A program made the position numbers and the translations under genes. Shown here one piece after another: positions 23,809-33,544 of a stretch of 64,000 bases of DNA. The notes beneath the pieces were generated by a model. It worked only from the letters and a program-made list of their open reading frames with translations, was not told the DNA's origin and did not search any database. The DNA lies in the NCBI RefSeq assembly GCF_002161555.1, contig NZ_NFHZ01000002.1, positions 185,319-249,318 on the forward strand. The letters run 5' to 3'. Source of the DNA: Barnesiella sp. An55. GTDB lineage: Bacteria > Bacteroidota > Bacteroidia > Bacteroidales > Barnesiellaceae. The first letter of the stretch is position 1. The number at the start of each line of letters is the position of its first letter.

Positions 23809-24861
23809 ATGTCCTATTTACAATATTCACGCAACGATTCTCTAATTCTAAAAGGCATAGGCATCTTACTCATCATCCTGCACAACTTTTTCCACACATT
23901 TCCCGAATTCCCGCCCGAGTGCGAGTTCAAATACATTCCCGAGAATGTATCGCGATTTGCCGATGCCATGTTATCGTGTAATGTGCGCACCATTCTGCTG
24001 TCGCTCTTCTCGTTTCTGGGGCACTACGGTGTCTCTATTTTTGTATTCGTGAGCGGATACGGACTGTGCAAACGCTACGAACAAAGCCCCGACGTGTGGT
24101 GGCGTATTCTATTGCACCGGGCCATCCAGTTATGGAAATGGATTATTCCCATAACCCTACTGCTCCTGCTCGACCGCTACTCGGGTCACCCCCACTTTAC
24201 CTATCAATATCTGGATAATCAAAAGATATGGACCGACATACTGTTCATGCTCACCTTCACGGCAAACGGTCTGGCCGACCGCTTTATTCTCGCCGGTCCG
24301 TGGTGGTACTTCGGGATGGCCTTCCAGCTCTATGTGGTCTATGTGCTGTTTTTGCGGCGAGCTACCGACCGCACATTGTGGATAGCCTCGGCCGCAGCAT
24401 GGACGTTGCTTCTCGTCTTACAGGGACTGGGGCTCGACCGCTGGGTCTTTGCCTTCCGCTATAATTTTGTGGGATGGCTGCCCGTGTTCTGCTTCGGGAT
24501 GCTCGCGGCCCGACACCCCCTGCGGTTGTCGTGGCGATGGCTCGTGCCGGGATGTCTGCTCTTTGTGTGCAGCCTCTTCAATCCCTATCTGTGGGTATTC
24601 AGTCCGGTGCTGGCATTGATTCCCGTCATTGCCGTGCTACCGTTGTTCCAAAAAGGGATTGCCGCGAAAGTTACCTTGTGGTTGGGCGGACTGTCGGCAG
24701 CTCTGTTTATTACCCACAGTTTTGTGCGTGATCGGGTACTCTTTTACACCCAGGCGCTCCCCGCCGAATGGTCGGGCCTGCTCTATCTGGTTCTTTGCCT
24801 GGCAATTGCCTGGATTTATAGGTGGTTATTAACCTCGTTCTACAAGCGAGTTCACTGGTGA
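23809..24861 (+). CDS. Acyltransferase-3-like multipass membrane protein
   Basis: 350 aa, with about ten hydrophobic segments. The N-terminus L-K-G-I-G-I-L-L-I-I-L-H-N-F-F-H places the conserved His of the acyltransferase_3 family (about residue 25), and F-V-S-G-Y-G-L-C-K-R is the matching F-x-S-G-Y motif. Such proteins O-acetylate cell-surface glycans. Its acceptor is unknown. The 3' end overlaps the convergent PLC-like gene by 10 bases, so the two mRNAs are complementary there. Confidence 0.82.
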   Translation: MSYLQYSRNDSLILKGIGILLIILHNFFHTFPEFPPECEFKYIPENVSRFADAMLSCNVRTILLSLFSFLGHYGVSIFVFVSGYGLCKRYEQSPDVWWRILLHRAIQLWKWIIPITLLLLLDRYSGHPHFTYQYLDNQKIWTDILFMLTFTANGLADRFILAGPWWYFGMAFQLYVVYVLFLRRATDRTLWIASAAAWTLLLVLQGLGLDRWVFAFRYNFVGWLPVFCFGMLAARHPLRLSWRWLVPGCLLFVCSLFNPYLWVFSPVLALIPVIAVLPLFQKGIAAKVTLWLGGLSAALFITHSFVRDRVLFYTQALPAEWSGLLYLVLCLAIAWIYRWLLTSFYKRVHW

Positions 24862-25586
24862 TAATGGCCCTTCTCCTTGACCAGTACTACCTTCACCCGA
24901 CCATCCTTAAGGATAGCCCTCGAACGAGAAAAGAAGGGTAATTGCCACGCCCACCGACGATGCTCCCAGGTGAGCATATCGACGTGGAAGTCAAGATCTC
25001 TCAAAAATACATAATACGATGCCGGGAACGAAATGGCCTCGACGGCTCCGCTGCGAGCTATCTGCTGCACCGAGTCGAGCCGGGCTGCACGTTCCTGATC
25101 GTCCATCTCGTTGAGATGAGGGATGTCGAGGTAACACGAGGTATAATACCCCTCCTGAGTGAAATGCCGCAGGGCTTTCCAGTCGCGCGACTCGACTATG
25201 AGTTGATCTTTATAGGCTCCCGATTGCGCCAACATCTTGGTCAAGAGCGACTCGGCCTTCAGGCAGTTGGCCTCGGTCAAGTTTTTCAAATCAATCCACA
25301 ATTCGCGGTCGGGATTCGCGCCCAGAAAATCGAGATAGAGTTTCAGCGATTCGGACGAAGGGGTATCGTGGCCGATTCTGAAATCGGCCAATTCGGGCAC
25401 AAACAGCACGTCGCACTCAAAATTTTTATACTCCTCTTCAAACTCGTGCAGCTTTTCTATCGTATTGGTACGGTGCAACCATATCTTATTGATATAATGC
25501 TCCACCACCTTGTCGTTACACAGGGGGATTGTCAATAGCGGCAGGCACAAGAGCAATAGAAAAGCGGCACCCAAGCGCCGCTTCAT
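24852..25586 (-). CDS. Membrane-anchored PLC-like phosphodiesterase-fold protein
   Basis: 244 aa. One N-terminal hydrophobic segment (residues 5-22) suggests a signal anchor or signal peptide. The body has the layout of the glycerophosphodiester phosphodiesterase/menorin TIM barrel: H-R-T-N-T-x-x-K-L-x-x-F (usual H-R-G..E-N-T..F), F-E-C-D-V (usual E-x-D-V), G-H-D-T (second His) and W-I-D-L-K-N-L (strand with Lys). The usual Gly after H-R is missing and E-x-D is retained, so activity is plausible but not certain. It sits four bases after a secreted C1 peptidase gene and is probably cotranscribed with it. Confidence 0.6.
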   Translation of the reverse strand: MKRRLGAAFLLLLCLPLLTIPLCNDKVVEHYINKIWLHRTNTIEKLHEFEEEYKNFECDVLFVPELADFRIGHDTPSSESLKLYLDFLGANPDRELWIDLKNLTEANCLKAESLLTKMLAQSGAYKDQLIVESRDWKALRHFTQEGYYTSCYLDIPHLNEMDDQERAARLDSVQQIARSGAVEAISFPASYYVFLRDLDFHVDMLTWEHRRWAWQLPFFSRSRAILKDGRVKVVLVKEKGHYHQ

Positions 25587-25590
25587 ACTT

Positions 25591-26793
25591 TTACTCCAGA
25601 TGCAGTTTCTTCAATATCTTGGAGGGAACAGCATCCTTACGCACGAGGATATTCATGGTTTTGTACTTGACAAATGCCTCGGAGGCATAGAAGAATCCGC
25701 CATAAATCTGCTCGGTCCCCCACGAGTTTTTCACCTTGTAGTATTTCGTGCCGTTCTGATCGACTGCCGTTCCCACGAACACCATGCCGTGGTCGTCGGT
25801 CGTCTCGTAGTTGTCAAACGCCTCCTGGCGTATCTTCTGGTCGATAACCATCTCCTCTTCGGGAGCTTCGAATTTATAGAGTTCGCCCTCTTTCTCGGCT
25901 TTCGACAGTTTCACCCAACGAGCCAACTCGGTGCCCGAGAGATTGTCGTTCTTCTTCTCAACCGGTACAACGGCAAAACCCTTGAGATACTGGAATCCCT
26001 TCTCGCTCACATCCGATGCCCACATCACCGTGTAGCCCTTGTCGATGGCATAGTCGATAGTCTCCATGAGCTCGTTGAGCGGGATATTGTAGTATTGCGA
26101 CCACAACCAGTTGTCGGGCACCTCGATGGCAAACGGTTTGTAGAACTCGTGGTGTGTAAACGAAGTCAACGGAATATAATCGCTCGACTTGATGCCCAGC
26201 GACTCGGCAAACGACTTGGGCGTGTATTCCACCCCGTTGTAGGTAAACTTCTCGGGCACCTTACCCAGGTAGGTATCGAGCACAGCCTTGAAGCCGTCGA
26301 GCCAGGCCGTCGAAAGTTTCTTGTTGGGATTGGCGATAATGGCATCGACATAGCCTTTGAGTATGGCATCGAGCTCGCCGTGCTGATGCTTGTCGGTCCC
26401 GTAGTTCAGACCGGTGTAAACCTCCTCGGGCACAATGCCGTATTTGTCGATGATATAGAGTACGTCATAGGCACTACCGCCTGCCGAGAAGGCAATGTCG
26501 CCGTGCATGCGCACATATTTGATGGCTTTCTCAATATAGTCGTTGCGCACGACAAACATCTCGGACAAATCGACGGCAGGCTTTCCCTGACGCAAAAGAT
26601 CGTCCTCGATAAACGACAGCGTGGAGAAACTCCAGCACGTCCCCGACCGGCTCTGATCCTTCACAGGATTGGTTTTCAACTCTTTCGTAACGGTAAACTG
26701 ATACCCTACGGAATCTTTCTCATTCTCTCCAGCCCAGGCGCACACCGAGGCTACGGACAATGCACAAGCGATAGTTAAATATCTACAATTCAT
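25591..26793 (-). CDS. Exported C1-family (papain-like, bleomycin-hydrolase/PepC type) peptidase
   Basis: 400 aa. Signal peptide (residues 1-~22, cut after C-A-W-A), so periplasmic, unlike cytosolic PepC. Catalytic residues are all visible: Q-S-R-S-G-T-C-W (Gln and Cys, about residues 47-54), D-D-H-G-M (His, about 340) and K-N-S-W-G (Asn, about 360). The domain order and length are those of aminopeptidase C/bleomycin hydrolase. Likely trims peptides in the periplasm. First gene of a leftward two-gene unit with the PLC-like protein. Confidence 0.92.
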   Translation of the reverse strand: MNCRYLTIACALSVASVCAWAGENEKDSVGYQFTVTKELKTNPVKDQSRSGTCWSFSTLSFIEDDLLRQGKPAVDLSEMFVVRNDYIEKAIKYVRMHGDIAFSAGGSAYDVLYIIDKYGIVPEEVYTGLNYGTDKHQHGELDAILKGYVDAIIANPNKKLSTAWLDGFKAVLDTYLGKVPEKFTYNGVEYTPKSFAESLGIKSSDYIPLTSFTHHEFYKPFAIEVPDNWLWSQYYNIPLNELMETIDYAIDKGYTVMWASDVSEKGFQYLKGFAVVPVEKKNDNLSGTELARWVKLSKAEKEGELYKFEAPEEEMVIDQKIRQEAFDNYETTDDHGMVFVGTAVDQNGTKYYKVKNSWGTEQIYGGFFYASEAFVKYKTMNILVRKDAVPSKILKKLHLE

Positions 26794-26819
26794 ATAGGTC
26801 TTTAATTAAAAACAGCCCA

Positions 26820-26827
26820 CAAATATA
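26820..26827 (-). promoter_or_regulatory. Predicted -7 element of the C1 peptidase gene
   Basis: TATATTTG on the minus strand with TTTG (26854-26851) at 23 bases; 26 bases upstream of the start codon. Confidence 0.5.
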
Positions 26828-26900
26828 GATATTATTTTCATATGACGCGACAAAGTGGTCGTTTGTGTAACAGTTATTAGGAAACCGGCATGAAATTTCG

Positions 26901-26908
26901 TATATTTG
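26901..26908 (+). promoter_or_regulatory. Predicted -7 element of the plug protein gene
   Basis: TATATTTG, 28 bases before the start codon; no strong -33 box. Confidence 0.45.
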
Positions 26909-26936
26909 CAACTAAGAACTTTCAATCCGACACTTT

Positions 26937-28220
26937 ATGAAACTAACGCACATACTCTACTCGCTGGTAACCGTGGCCTTTTTGTCGTGCCCGCTGGCCT
27001 CATGGGGCCAAAACCTGCCGAACCAACCCTACGAAACCCGCGCTTTCTCCGACCGATTCAGGACCCTGCGCACCGAGGTCGAGGGGCGTGACCTCTTCCC
27101 GCCCATCATCGAATTGAACAGCAACGAACATATCACTATTTCGTTCGACGAGATGACCGAGGAGGCCTCCTACCTGCAATACTCCATCGTCCACTGCAAT
27201 GCCGACTGGCGCCCTTCTGCCCTGTCGGAACTCGAATACCTCGACGGCTTCAACACCAACTCCATCGATAATTTCGATTTCTCGATGGCCACCTTTGCCC
27301 ACTATGTGCATTACAGCCTCACCCTCCCCAACGAGGATGTACAGTTCAAGGTATCGGGCAACTATGTGCTGCTGGTCTATCCCGAGAACGAACCCGAGCA
27401 CATCTTGCTGCAAGTGTGTTTCTCGGTCTATGAAAACGATATCCTGGTAGCTCCCAGCGTGACCTCGCGCACCGACATCGACTACAACCGGGAGCACCAG
27501 CAGGTGAGCGTCACTCTCAACGCCAACAACTACCGCATACAGAATCCCTATACCGAGTTGAAAGTGAGCGTCACCCCCAACAGCCGCCGCGACCAGGAGG
27601 TGATTGTAACCCGCCCCCTGCGGGTACAGGGCAGCCAGGTCATCTTTGATCACGACCGCAACCTCATCTTCGAGGCCGGCAACGAGTTCCGCCGGTTCGA
27701 GATGGTAGCCACCCGCTATGCCGGACTGGGTGTCAAAAACATTTACCACTTCGATCCCTATTACCATGTGGTATTGACCACGTCGGAACCCCGGGCCGAG
27801 ACGAGCTACCTCTACGACAAGACTCAAAACGGACGCTTTGTCATCCGGCAGAGCGGGGCCAACGACAGCGATACCGAGGCCGACTACTTCGTGGTACACT
27901 TTACCCTCGACTCCGACCCCATATCGGGGGGCAAGGTCTATATCGACGGCGACCTCACCAACCACCTCTATACCCCCTCCAACGAGATGGTGTATAACCC
28001 GCAGTCGGGCCAATATGAGAAAACCCTGTTCTTGAAACAGGGTTCCTACAACTACCAATATGTGTTCCTCCCCGACGGGGCCAGCTCGGCCACGGCTGCA
28101 CCCATCGAGGGCAACTACTACCAAACCGTCAACGAATACCTGGTGAAGGTATATCACCGCCCGCAAAGCGAACGCTACGACAAGCTCATCGGCTTTGGCA
28201 TGTGCTACTCGGGACGCTAA
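26937..28220 (+). CDS. Type IX secretion system plug protein (DUF5103)
   Basis: 427 aa. Signal peptide (residues 1-~24, ending S-W-G-Q). All-beta body with the DUF5103 hallmarks: P-P-I-I-E-L-N-S, L-x-Y-x-I-V-H-C-N-A-D-W near residue 80, Y-L-D-G-F, then N-Y-V-L-L-V-Y-P and a C-terminal immunoglobulin-like part with G-K-V-Y-I-D-G-D-L-T and Q-G-S-Y-N-Y-Q-Y. In Flavobacterium a protein of this family closes the periplasmic side of the SprA translocon of the type IX system. It supports a type IX system in this organism, with the CTD protein at 4559 as a possible substrate; no other type IX gene lies in this window. Confidence 0.88.
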   Translation: MKLTHILYSLVTVAFLSCPLASWGQNLPNQPYETRAFSDRFRTLRTEVEGRDLFPPIIELNSNEHITISFDEMTEEASYLQYSIVHCNADWRPSALSELEYLDGFNTNSIDNFDFSMATFAHYVHYSLTLPNEDVQFKVSGNYVLLVYPENEPEHILLQVCFSVYENDILVAPSVTSRTDIDYNREHQQVSVTLNANNYRIQNPYTELKVSVTPNSRRDQEVIVTRPLRVQGSQVIFDHDRNLIFEAGNEFRRFEMVATRYAGLGVKNIYHFDPYYHVVLTTSEPRAETSYLYDKTQNGRFVIRQSGANDSDTEADYFVVHFTLDSDPISGGKVYIDGDLTNHLYTPSNEMVYNPQSGQYEKTLFLKQGSYNYQYVFLPDGASSATAAPIEGNYYQTVNEYLVKVYHRPQSERYDKLIGFGMCYSGR

Positions 28221-28223
28221 ACG

Positions 28224-28691
28224 TCAATCGTCCATCCTGGCCTTGACAAACTCGCCCGACTTGGCAAAATAGAGATGCGTTTGGGGAGAGGCGAGCGTGA
28301 GTTTATAGATATTCTTGCGCTGCTCCATGCTTTCGACCCTGGCTCCGGGATAGTGTTGATTGAGATACTCGGTTACCGCAGCGGGAAGCAACTTCACCAG
28401 CTCGGACGAGAGCGGTCGGTCGCCCGAGCCAATCTCCTCCCAATGGCCTTTGCGGTCAAACCCCAGTTCGTAACCACCCGAAACCTTCACCCCATACTCG
28501 TCCCACGTGCGCGAATGTACACACTGCAACACCCGGGCTCCCGGGAAATAGGTTTTGAGCAATAGTCGGGCCGGTTGGGGAAGCTCCGACAGTGAGATTT
28601 TGCGATCGCCCGTTTTGTTTTCGCCCCGCCCCGGCCCTATACCCAATGCAATCATCGAGAACAAAACGATCAGATACAAATAATTTTTCAT
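28224..28691 (-). CDS. Periplasmic PepSY-like protein (DUF2874)
   Basis: 155 aa from the preferred start at 28691, which begins the signal peptide M-K-N-Y-L-Y-L-I-V-L-F; an upstream ATG (28730) would put a charged tail before it. After the signal it has two copies of the PepSY-like half: L-P-x-x-A-R-x-x-L-x-x-Y-F-P-G-A-R-V ... Y-x-V-x-x-x-x-G-x-E-L-x-F-D, then L-P-x-A-V-x-x-Y-L-x-x-H-Y-P-G-A-R-V ending Y-F-A-K-S-G-E. These small secreted proteins are common in Bacteroidetes; function unknown. Convergent with the plug protein gene, four bases apart, no terminator hairpin seen. Confidence 0.8.
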   Translation of the reverse strand: MKNYLYLIVLFSMIALGIGPGRGENKTGDRKISLSELPQPARLLLKTYFPGARVLQCVHSRTWDEYGVKVSGGYELGFDRKGHWEEIGSGDRPLSSELVKLLPAAVTEYLNQHYPGARVESMEQRKNIYKLTLASPQTHLYFAKSGEFVKARMDD

Positions 28692-28822
28692 ATATTTACC
28701 TCGGTTTTTAGGTTTTCGGTATATCCCCAAAACAAATTCCTTCGAGCCAATGTTTATATGCCAATCCCGGGAATATCGTTAAATATGGTGTACCGAAAAA
28801 GCTGAAAAAAGATTCCTCCCTC

Positions 28823-31800
28823 ATGAAACGAGCGCTAAAATATATCGCCATCTCCCTCGCCTCGCTTTTAGCGCTGCTGTTGGTCCTGCCACTGTGCATC
28901 TATATTCCCGCCGTGCAGCGCTGGGGGAAAACCGAGATATGCCGCTATGTGAACCAATCGACCGGCATGCAACTCTCTATCGGGGAACTCTCGCTGCGCT
29001 TTCCCTTCAAACTGCAAATCGACGACATCCTGCTGCTCACCTCGCCCGGCGACACTCTGTTGCAAAGCGCAAAGGTTCAGGTAGGCATTGCTCCGGCCCG
29101 ACTATTGAGAGGCGAAGTACAGGTAAACGAGATTGCCCTGCAGGGCAGCCGATTCAGCTTCACGAGTGCCGATTCGACCCTCACCTTCTCGGCCCGAGTC
29201 GAGCAGTTTGCCACCCGGCAGGCCCGCATCGACCTGAAGAACTCGAGCATCGAGCTCCCCTCGAGCCAACTGCGAGGGGGCGATATCACCCTCGACATCC
29301 TGGGCCAATCGCCCGATACGACCGAAACCTCAAGCGAACCCCTCGACTGGCGCATCGCCGTGGGCCAAATAGAGCTGTCGCAAATCCACTTCAACATGCA
29401 GATGAGTCCCCTCATCGAGCAACTCGACGCCTCTATTGAAAAGGCTACCCTGCAAGAGGGCCACATAGACCTCTACCACCAACGGGTCGAGGTAGCCGAG
29501 GCGACCATCGACCGGGGCGACTACCGCTACTACCCGGGCAGCGGCGAGACTGCCGGCGACACAACCGAGGAGGCACCCGCCGACACAACCGCATCGTCCC
29601 CCTGGACCGTGCAGGTTTACCGCCTGCGACTGCACCAGAACAGCGCCCTCTATGCCCTGCCGACAAAGATCCCGCAAAAGGGACTCGACCCCGGCTACCT
29701 CTCGCTCAGCGGGATAGAGATAGCTATCGACTCGCTCTACAACCAGGGTAGTGCGATACGGGTACCCATCCGGCAGTTGGCCTTTGTCGAGCGCTCGGGA
29801 CTGGCCGTGATTCACACCCAGGGACTCTTTACGATGGACTCGACGAGAATCGCTCTGCACGACTTTCTGTTGCAGACCTCCCTGTCGGAGATATCAGCCC
29901 AACTCGAAGCCGGGAGCGGCATCTTGGCCCAATCGCCTCAAACCCCCATCAAAGCCCAACTGCACGCCCGCATCGCCGTGGGCGACCTCGTCGGGCTCTT
30001 CCCCCAATACAGCCCCTATACCCGAGGACTGCTCCTCTCGACCACCCTGCAATCCGACCTGGCCATGGACGGTACACTGAACGACCTGCACCTCACCCAG
30101 GGCGACCTGACTCTGCCCGGGACTCTGACCGCCCGCACCACCGGCCGTGTGCAGAATCTACCCGACACCGAGCGTCTGGCCGGTGACCTGCAATGGGGCA
30201 TCGCCCTCAGAGAGTCGCCCCTCATCGCCCACCTCATGCCCGACTCGCTGCGCAACCGCCTCTACCTGCCACCCACCCGATTTTCGGGCAGGGCCAGCCT
30301 TGCCGGACCCATTGTCCGGTCGCAAGCCCGGATAGAGACCGGCGAAGGGGCCATCTCGCTGCGGGCCCGGCTCGACACCCGGCAGCAACAATATCGGGGA
30401 CGGCTGAATATCGACCGCTTCCCCCTCCACCACTTTCTTCCCCACGATTCGCTGGGTCTGCTCTCGGCATCGGCACAAATCGACGGAGAGCGATACAACC
30501 CGCTCGACTCGCTGGCCCGGTTGACAGCCCACCTGGCCATCGACACGGCCCAATATGCCGGGTACTGCTACTCGGGAATGACGGTCGATGCCCACCTCAA
30601 CCGAGGCCGGGCTACAGGATACATCGCCTGTACCGACCCCAATCTGCTGACGGGGCTCAGCCTGTCGGCCTCGCTCCTGCCGCAGAGGTATCTCTTTGCC
30701 CTCTCGGGCGATATTCACACCGACCTCCAAGCCCTGAAGTTTACCCCCGAGACCTGCCAGATATCGACATCACTCTCGCTTTCGGGACGGGTAGAACCCG
30801 ACAACGATTTATACCAAGCCTCGCTGCAACTCGACAAACTGTCTGCCCTGTTACCTACAGCCCATGTGCAAACCAGCGACCTGTCGCTGGCGGCCGAGAC
30901 CGACTCGACCCACATCCAGGCCTCTCTCCAAAGCGGCGACCTGGCCATGCGCTTTACCTCGTCAACAGGTCTCACCCCGTTTCTCGAGAAACTCGACCAG
31001 GCAATGCCCATCCTCGCCTCGGTGCAGGAGAAGAAGCGACTCGACATGGAAGCCCTGCACCAGGCCCTGCCCCCGTTCGACCTCAACGTCAGCGCCAAGC
31101 GCAACAACCCCGTGCAACAATATCTCAAAGGCATGGGCATGGGATTCAACCAGTTCGCCCTCACCGCCCGCAACGACTCGCTGCTCAACGCCACGAGTCA
31201 GGTCGATCGTTTCTCGACCGGCGGTATTGTGATTGACACCCTGCAACTCTCGCTCTTCGAGCGGCACGAACGGGAAGAACGGCTCTACTATTCACTCCAG
31301 GTGGGCAACAAACCCGGCAACCTCGACCAGCTGGCCTCGGTCGTTCTCAACGGATTCCTGTCGGGCAACACCACCAAACTCTTCTGCGTACAGAAGAACC
31401 GGCAGGGACAAGAAGGATTCCGCATCGGTTGCCAGGCCAATTTCCTCGACTCGCTCGTGCAGGTGTCATTCTTTCCCAAGAACCCCATCATCGGCTTCGA
31501 GACCTGGTCGCTGAACCCCAACAACTTCTTCTCATACTATTACAGCAACCACTTCGATGCCGACATCGCCCTCACCCACGGCGACCGGCACCTCATCGTC
31601 ACCACGCTGCACGACGAGACCGGCCACGACCTGGATCGACAAGAGCCGCTCAAGGTCGATATCAACGGCATGGAGATTGCTCCCTGGCTGGCCCTGTCGC
31701 CCTTCTCGCCGCAAATTGCCGGCAGTGTGTCGGCCAACCTGCTGGTCAAACTCCCGCAAGGCGGCACCGAAGTGGCCGGCAACGTGGGTATATCGCAGTT

Positions 31801-33544
31801 CTACTATGGCAAGCAACGGGTGGGCGACTTTGACCTGAAGGTGAATTACCAGCTCGACTCGCTCGGACGACAGGAGGCGAAGGCCGCCCTGCAAATCGAC
31901 AGCGTATCGGTACTGACCCTGTCGGGACTGCTCGACGACAAGGCCGATTCGCCCGTTTCGCTCCGCATGAATATCGACCGCCTGCCCCTGGCCACAGCCA
32001 ACCCCTTCCTTCCCGCCGGGATGGCCCAGCTGCAAGGATACCTCAACGGACAGATGCAGATAGGGGGCAGCACCTCGGCCCCCCTGCTCGACGGATACCT
32101 GCAAATGGAGGGAGCGGCGGCCAACTCCAAGTCGATGGGGGCAAGCCTCAACTTCCCCGCTACCCCCATACGCGTCGAGAAAAACGTATTGCGGTTCGAC
32201 GACTACCAGATTACCGGAGCCAACAAAAACCCGCTGCACATCGACGGGCAAATCGACTTCAAGGATTTCGGAAAAATCAATACCGACCTGCACATTTTCG
32301 CGTCGGCCTTCCAGCCCGTGAAGGCGGCCCGCAGTTCCAAAGCCACAGTCTATGGCTCGGTCATCGCCGACCTGAACATGCGGGTAAACGGCCCGCTCGA
32401 CGCCTTGAAGATTGGCGGCAACGTGGGTCTGCTCACCGGCACCGAGGTCACCTATGTGATGCAGGACTCGCCGTTTGCCCTGCAACAGCAGGAGAACAAC
32501 ATCGTCACCTTCGTCTCGTTCAACGACAGCACCGAGGTGACCGAGAGCGACACCCTGCCCCAGAGCAGCATGTTGGGCATGGACATCCAGGTCAACATCA
32601 ACATATCGCCCACCGTCAAGATGGGGGTAAACCTCTCGCCCGACGGGAAGAACCGCATCGACCTCGAAGGCGGCGGCAACCTCACCTACACCATGAACGC
32701 CCTGGGCGACAGCCGCTTCTCGGGCCGTTACAACCTCTCGGGAGGATTCGTGCGCTACAACCCGCCCATCATCTCGGAGAAACTCTTCAAGATACAAGAC
32801 GGCAGCTTCGTCTCGTGGAACGGCAATATCGCCGACCCCCAGATGTCGATTACCGCCGTCGAGACGGTGCGCACCACCATTACCGAGGACGACAAGAACT
32901 CGCGTCAGGTCAACTTCGACATCAGCATCATCATTCAAAACACGCTCGAGAACCTCTCGGTATCGTTCGACCTCTCGGCTCCCGAAGACCTCACCCTGCA
33001 AAACCAGCTCACCTCGCTCACCGCCGAGCAACGGGCCTCGCAAGCCATGAGTCTGCTCATCTACAACACCTACACCGGCCCCGGTACCTCGACCACGCGG
33101 TCGGACCTGCTGGGCAACCCGCTCAACTCGTTCCTCGAAAAAGAGCTCAACCAGTGGGCCCAGGGGCTGAAGGGCATCGACCTCTCGTTTGGTATCGACT
33201 CCTACACCGATGCGTCGGGCATCAACACCCGCACCGACTACTCCTACCGGGCGGCCAAGAGCCTCTTCAACAACCGGGTGAAGGTGGTCATCGGCGGTAG
33301 CCTCAGCCCCGACGACAACGCCGACGTCAACTTCAAAGAGAACTTTATCGACGACATTTCGCTGGAGTATTACCTCAACCAGCGCGACAACATGTACGTC
33401 AAGGTATTCCGTCACACCGGCTACGAGAGTATTCTCGAGGGCGAAATCACCCAAACCGGCGTAGGCTTCGTCGTGAAGAAACGGCTGAGCAATCTTTGGG
33501 AACTCTTCCGCTCCCGCAAACAACGAAAGGAGGCTGCCCCATGA
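28823..33544 (+). CDS. tamB: Translocation and assembly module protein TamB
   Basis: 1573 aa. A single N-terminal membrane anchor (residues ~8-31) is followed by an AsmA-like start (V-Q-R-W-x-x-x-x-I-C-x-Y-V-N-Q-S-T-G) and a very long beta-rich region with repeating I/L-D-x-x-x-L pattern. The C-terminal ~350 residues are the conserved TamB (DUF490) domain, with G-x-V-x-L-x-x-G and the G-S-V-I-A-D-L-N-M-R segment. TamB spans the periplasm as a hydrophobic groove and works with an Omp85 partner in protein or lipid delivery to the outer membrane. The partner is the next gene, overlapping by ATGA. Confidence 0.92.
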   Translation: MKRALKYIAISLASLLALLLVLPLCIYIPAVQRWGKTEICRYVNQSTGMQLSIGELSLRFPFKLQIDDILLLTSPGDTLLQSAKVQVGIAPARLLRGEVQVNEIALQGSRFSFTSADSTLTFSARVEQFATRQARIDLKNSSIELPSSQLRGGDITLDILGQSPDTTETSSEPLDWRIAVGQIELSQIHFNMQMSPLIEQLDASIEKATLQEGHIDLYHQRVEVAEATIDRGDYRYYPGSGETAGDTTEEAPADTTASSPWTVQVYRLRLHQNSALYALPTKIPQKGLDPGYLSLSGIEIAIDSLYNQGSAIRVPIRQLAFVERSGLAVIHTQGLFTMDSTRIALHDFLLQTSLSEISAQLEAGSGILAQSPQTPIKAQLHARIAVGDLVGLFPQYSPYTRGLLLSTTLQSDLAMDGTLNDLHLTQGDLTLPGTLTARTTGRVQNLPDTERLAGDLQWGIALRESPLIAHLMPDSLRNRLYLPPTRFSGRASLAGPIVRSQARIETGEGAISLRARLDTRQQQYRGRLNIDRFPLHHFLPHDSLGLLSASAQIDGERYNPLDSLARLTAHLAIDTAQYAGYCYSGMTVDAHLNRGRATGYIACTDPNLLTGLSLSASLLPQRYLFALSGDIHTDLQALKFTPETCQISTSLSLSGRVEPDNDLYQASLQLDKLSALLPTAHVQTSDLSLAAETDSTHIQASLQSGDLAMRFTSSTGLTPFLEKLDQAMPILASVQEKKRLDMEALHQALPPFDLNVSAKRNNPVQQYLKGMGMGFNQFALTARNDSLLNATSQVDRFSTGGIVIDTLQLSLFERHEREERLYYSLQVGNKPGNLDQLASVVLNGFLSGNTTKLFCVQKNRQGQEGFRIGCQANFLDSLVQVSFFPKNPIIGFETWSLNPNNFFSYYYSNHFDADIALTHGDRHLIVTTLHDETGHDLDRQEPLKVDINGMEIAPWLALSPFSPQIAGSVSANLLVKLPQGGTEVAGNVGISQFYYGKQRVGDFDLKVNYQLDSLGRQEAKAALQIDSVSVLTLSGLLDDKADSPVSLRMNIDRLPLATANPFLPAGMAQLQGYLNGQMQIGGSTSAPLLDGYLQMEGAAANSKSMGASLNFPATPIRVEKNVLRFDDYQITGANKNPLHIDGQIDFKDFGKINTDLHIFASAFQPVKAARSSKATVYGSVIADLNMRVNGPLDALKIGGNVGLLTGTEVTYVMQDSPFALQQQENNIVTFVSFNDSTEVTESDTLPQSSMLGMDIQVNINISPTVKMGVNLSPDGKNRIDLEGGGNLTYTMNALGDSRFSGRYNLSGGFVRYNPPIISEKLFKIQDGSFVSWNGNIADPQMSITAVETVRTTITEDDKNSRQVNFDISIIIQNTLENLSVSFDLSAPEDLTLQNQLTSLTAEQRASQAMSLLIYNTYTGPGTSTTRSDLLGNPLNSFLEKELNQWAQGLKGIDLSFGIDSYTDASGINTRTDYSYRAAKSLFNNRVKVVIGGSLSPDDNADVNFKENFIDDISLEYYLNQRDNMYVKVFRHTGYESILEGEITQTGVGFVVKKRLSNLWELFRSRKQRKEAAP

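Noticed and set aside
24852..24861. Overlap of acyltransferase and PLC-like genes as an assembly error
   Set aside because: Both frames end cleanly with conserved-looking tails; a 10-bp convergent overlap is normal.
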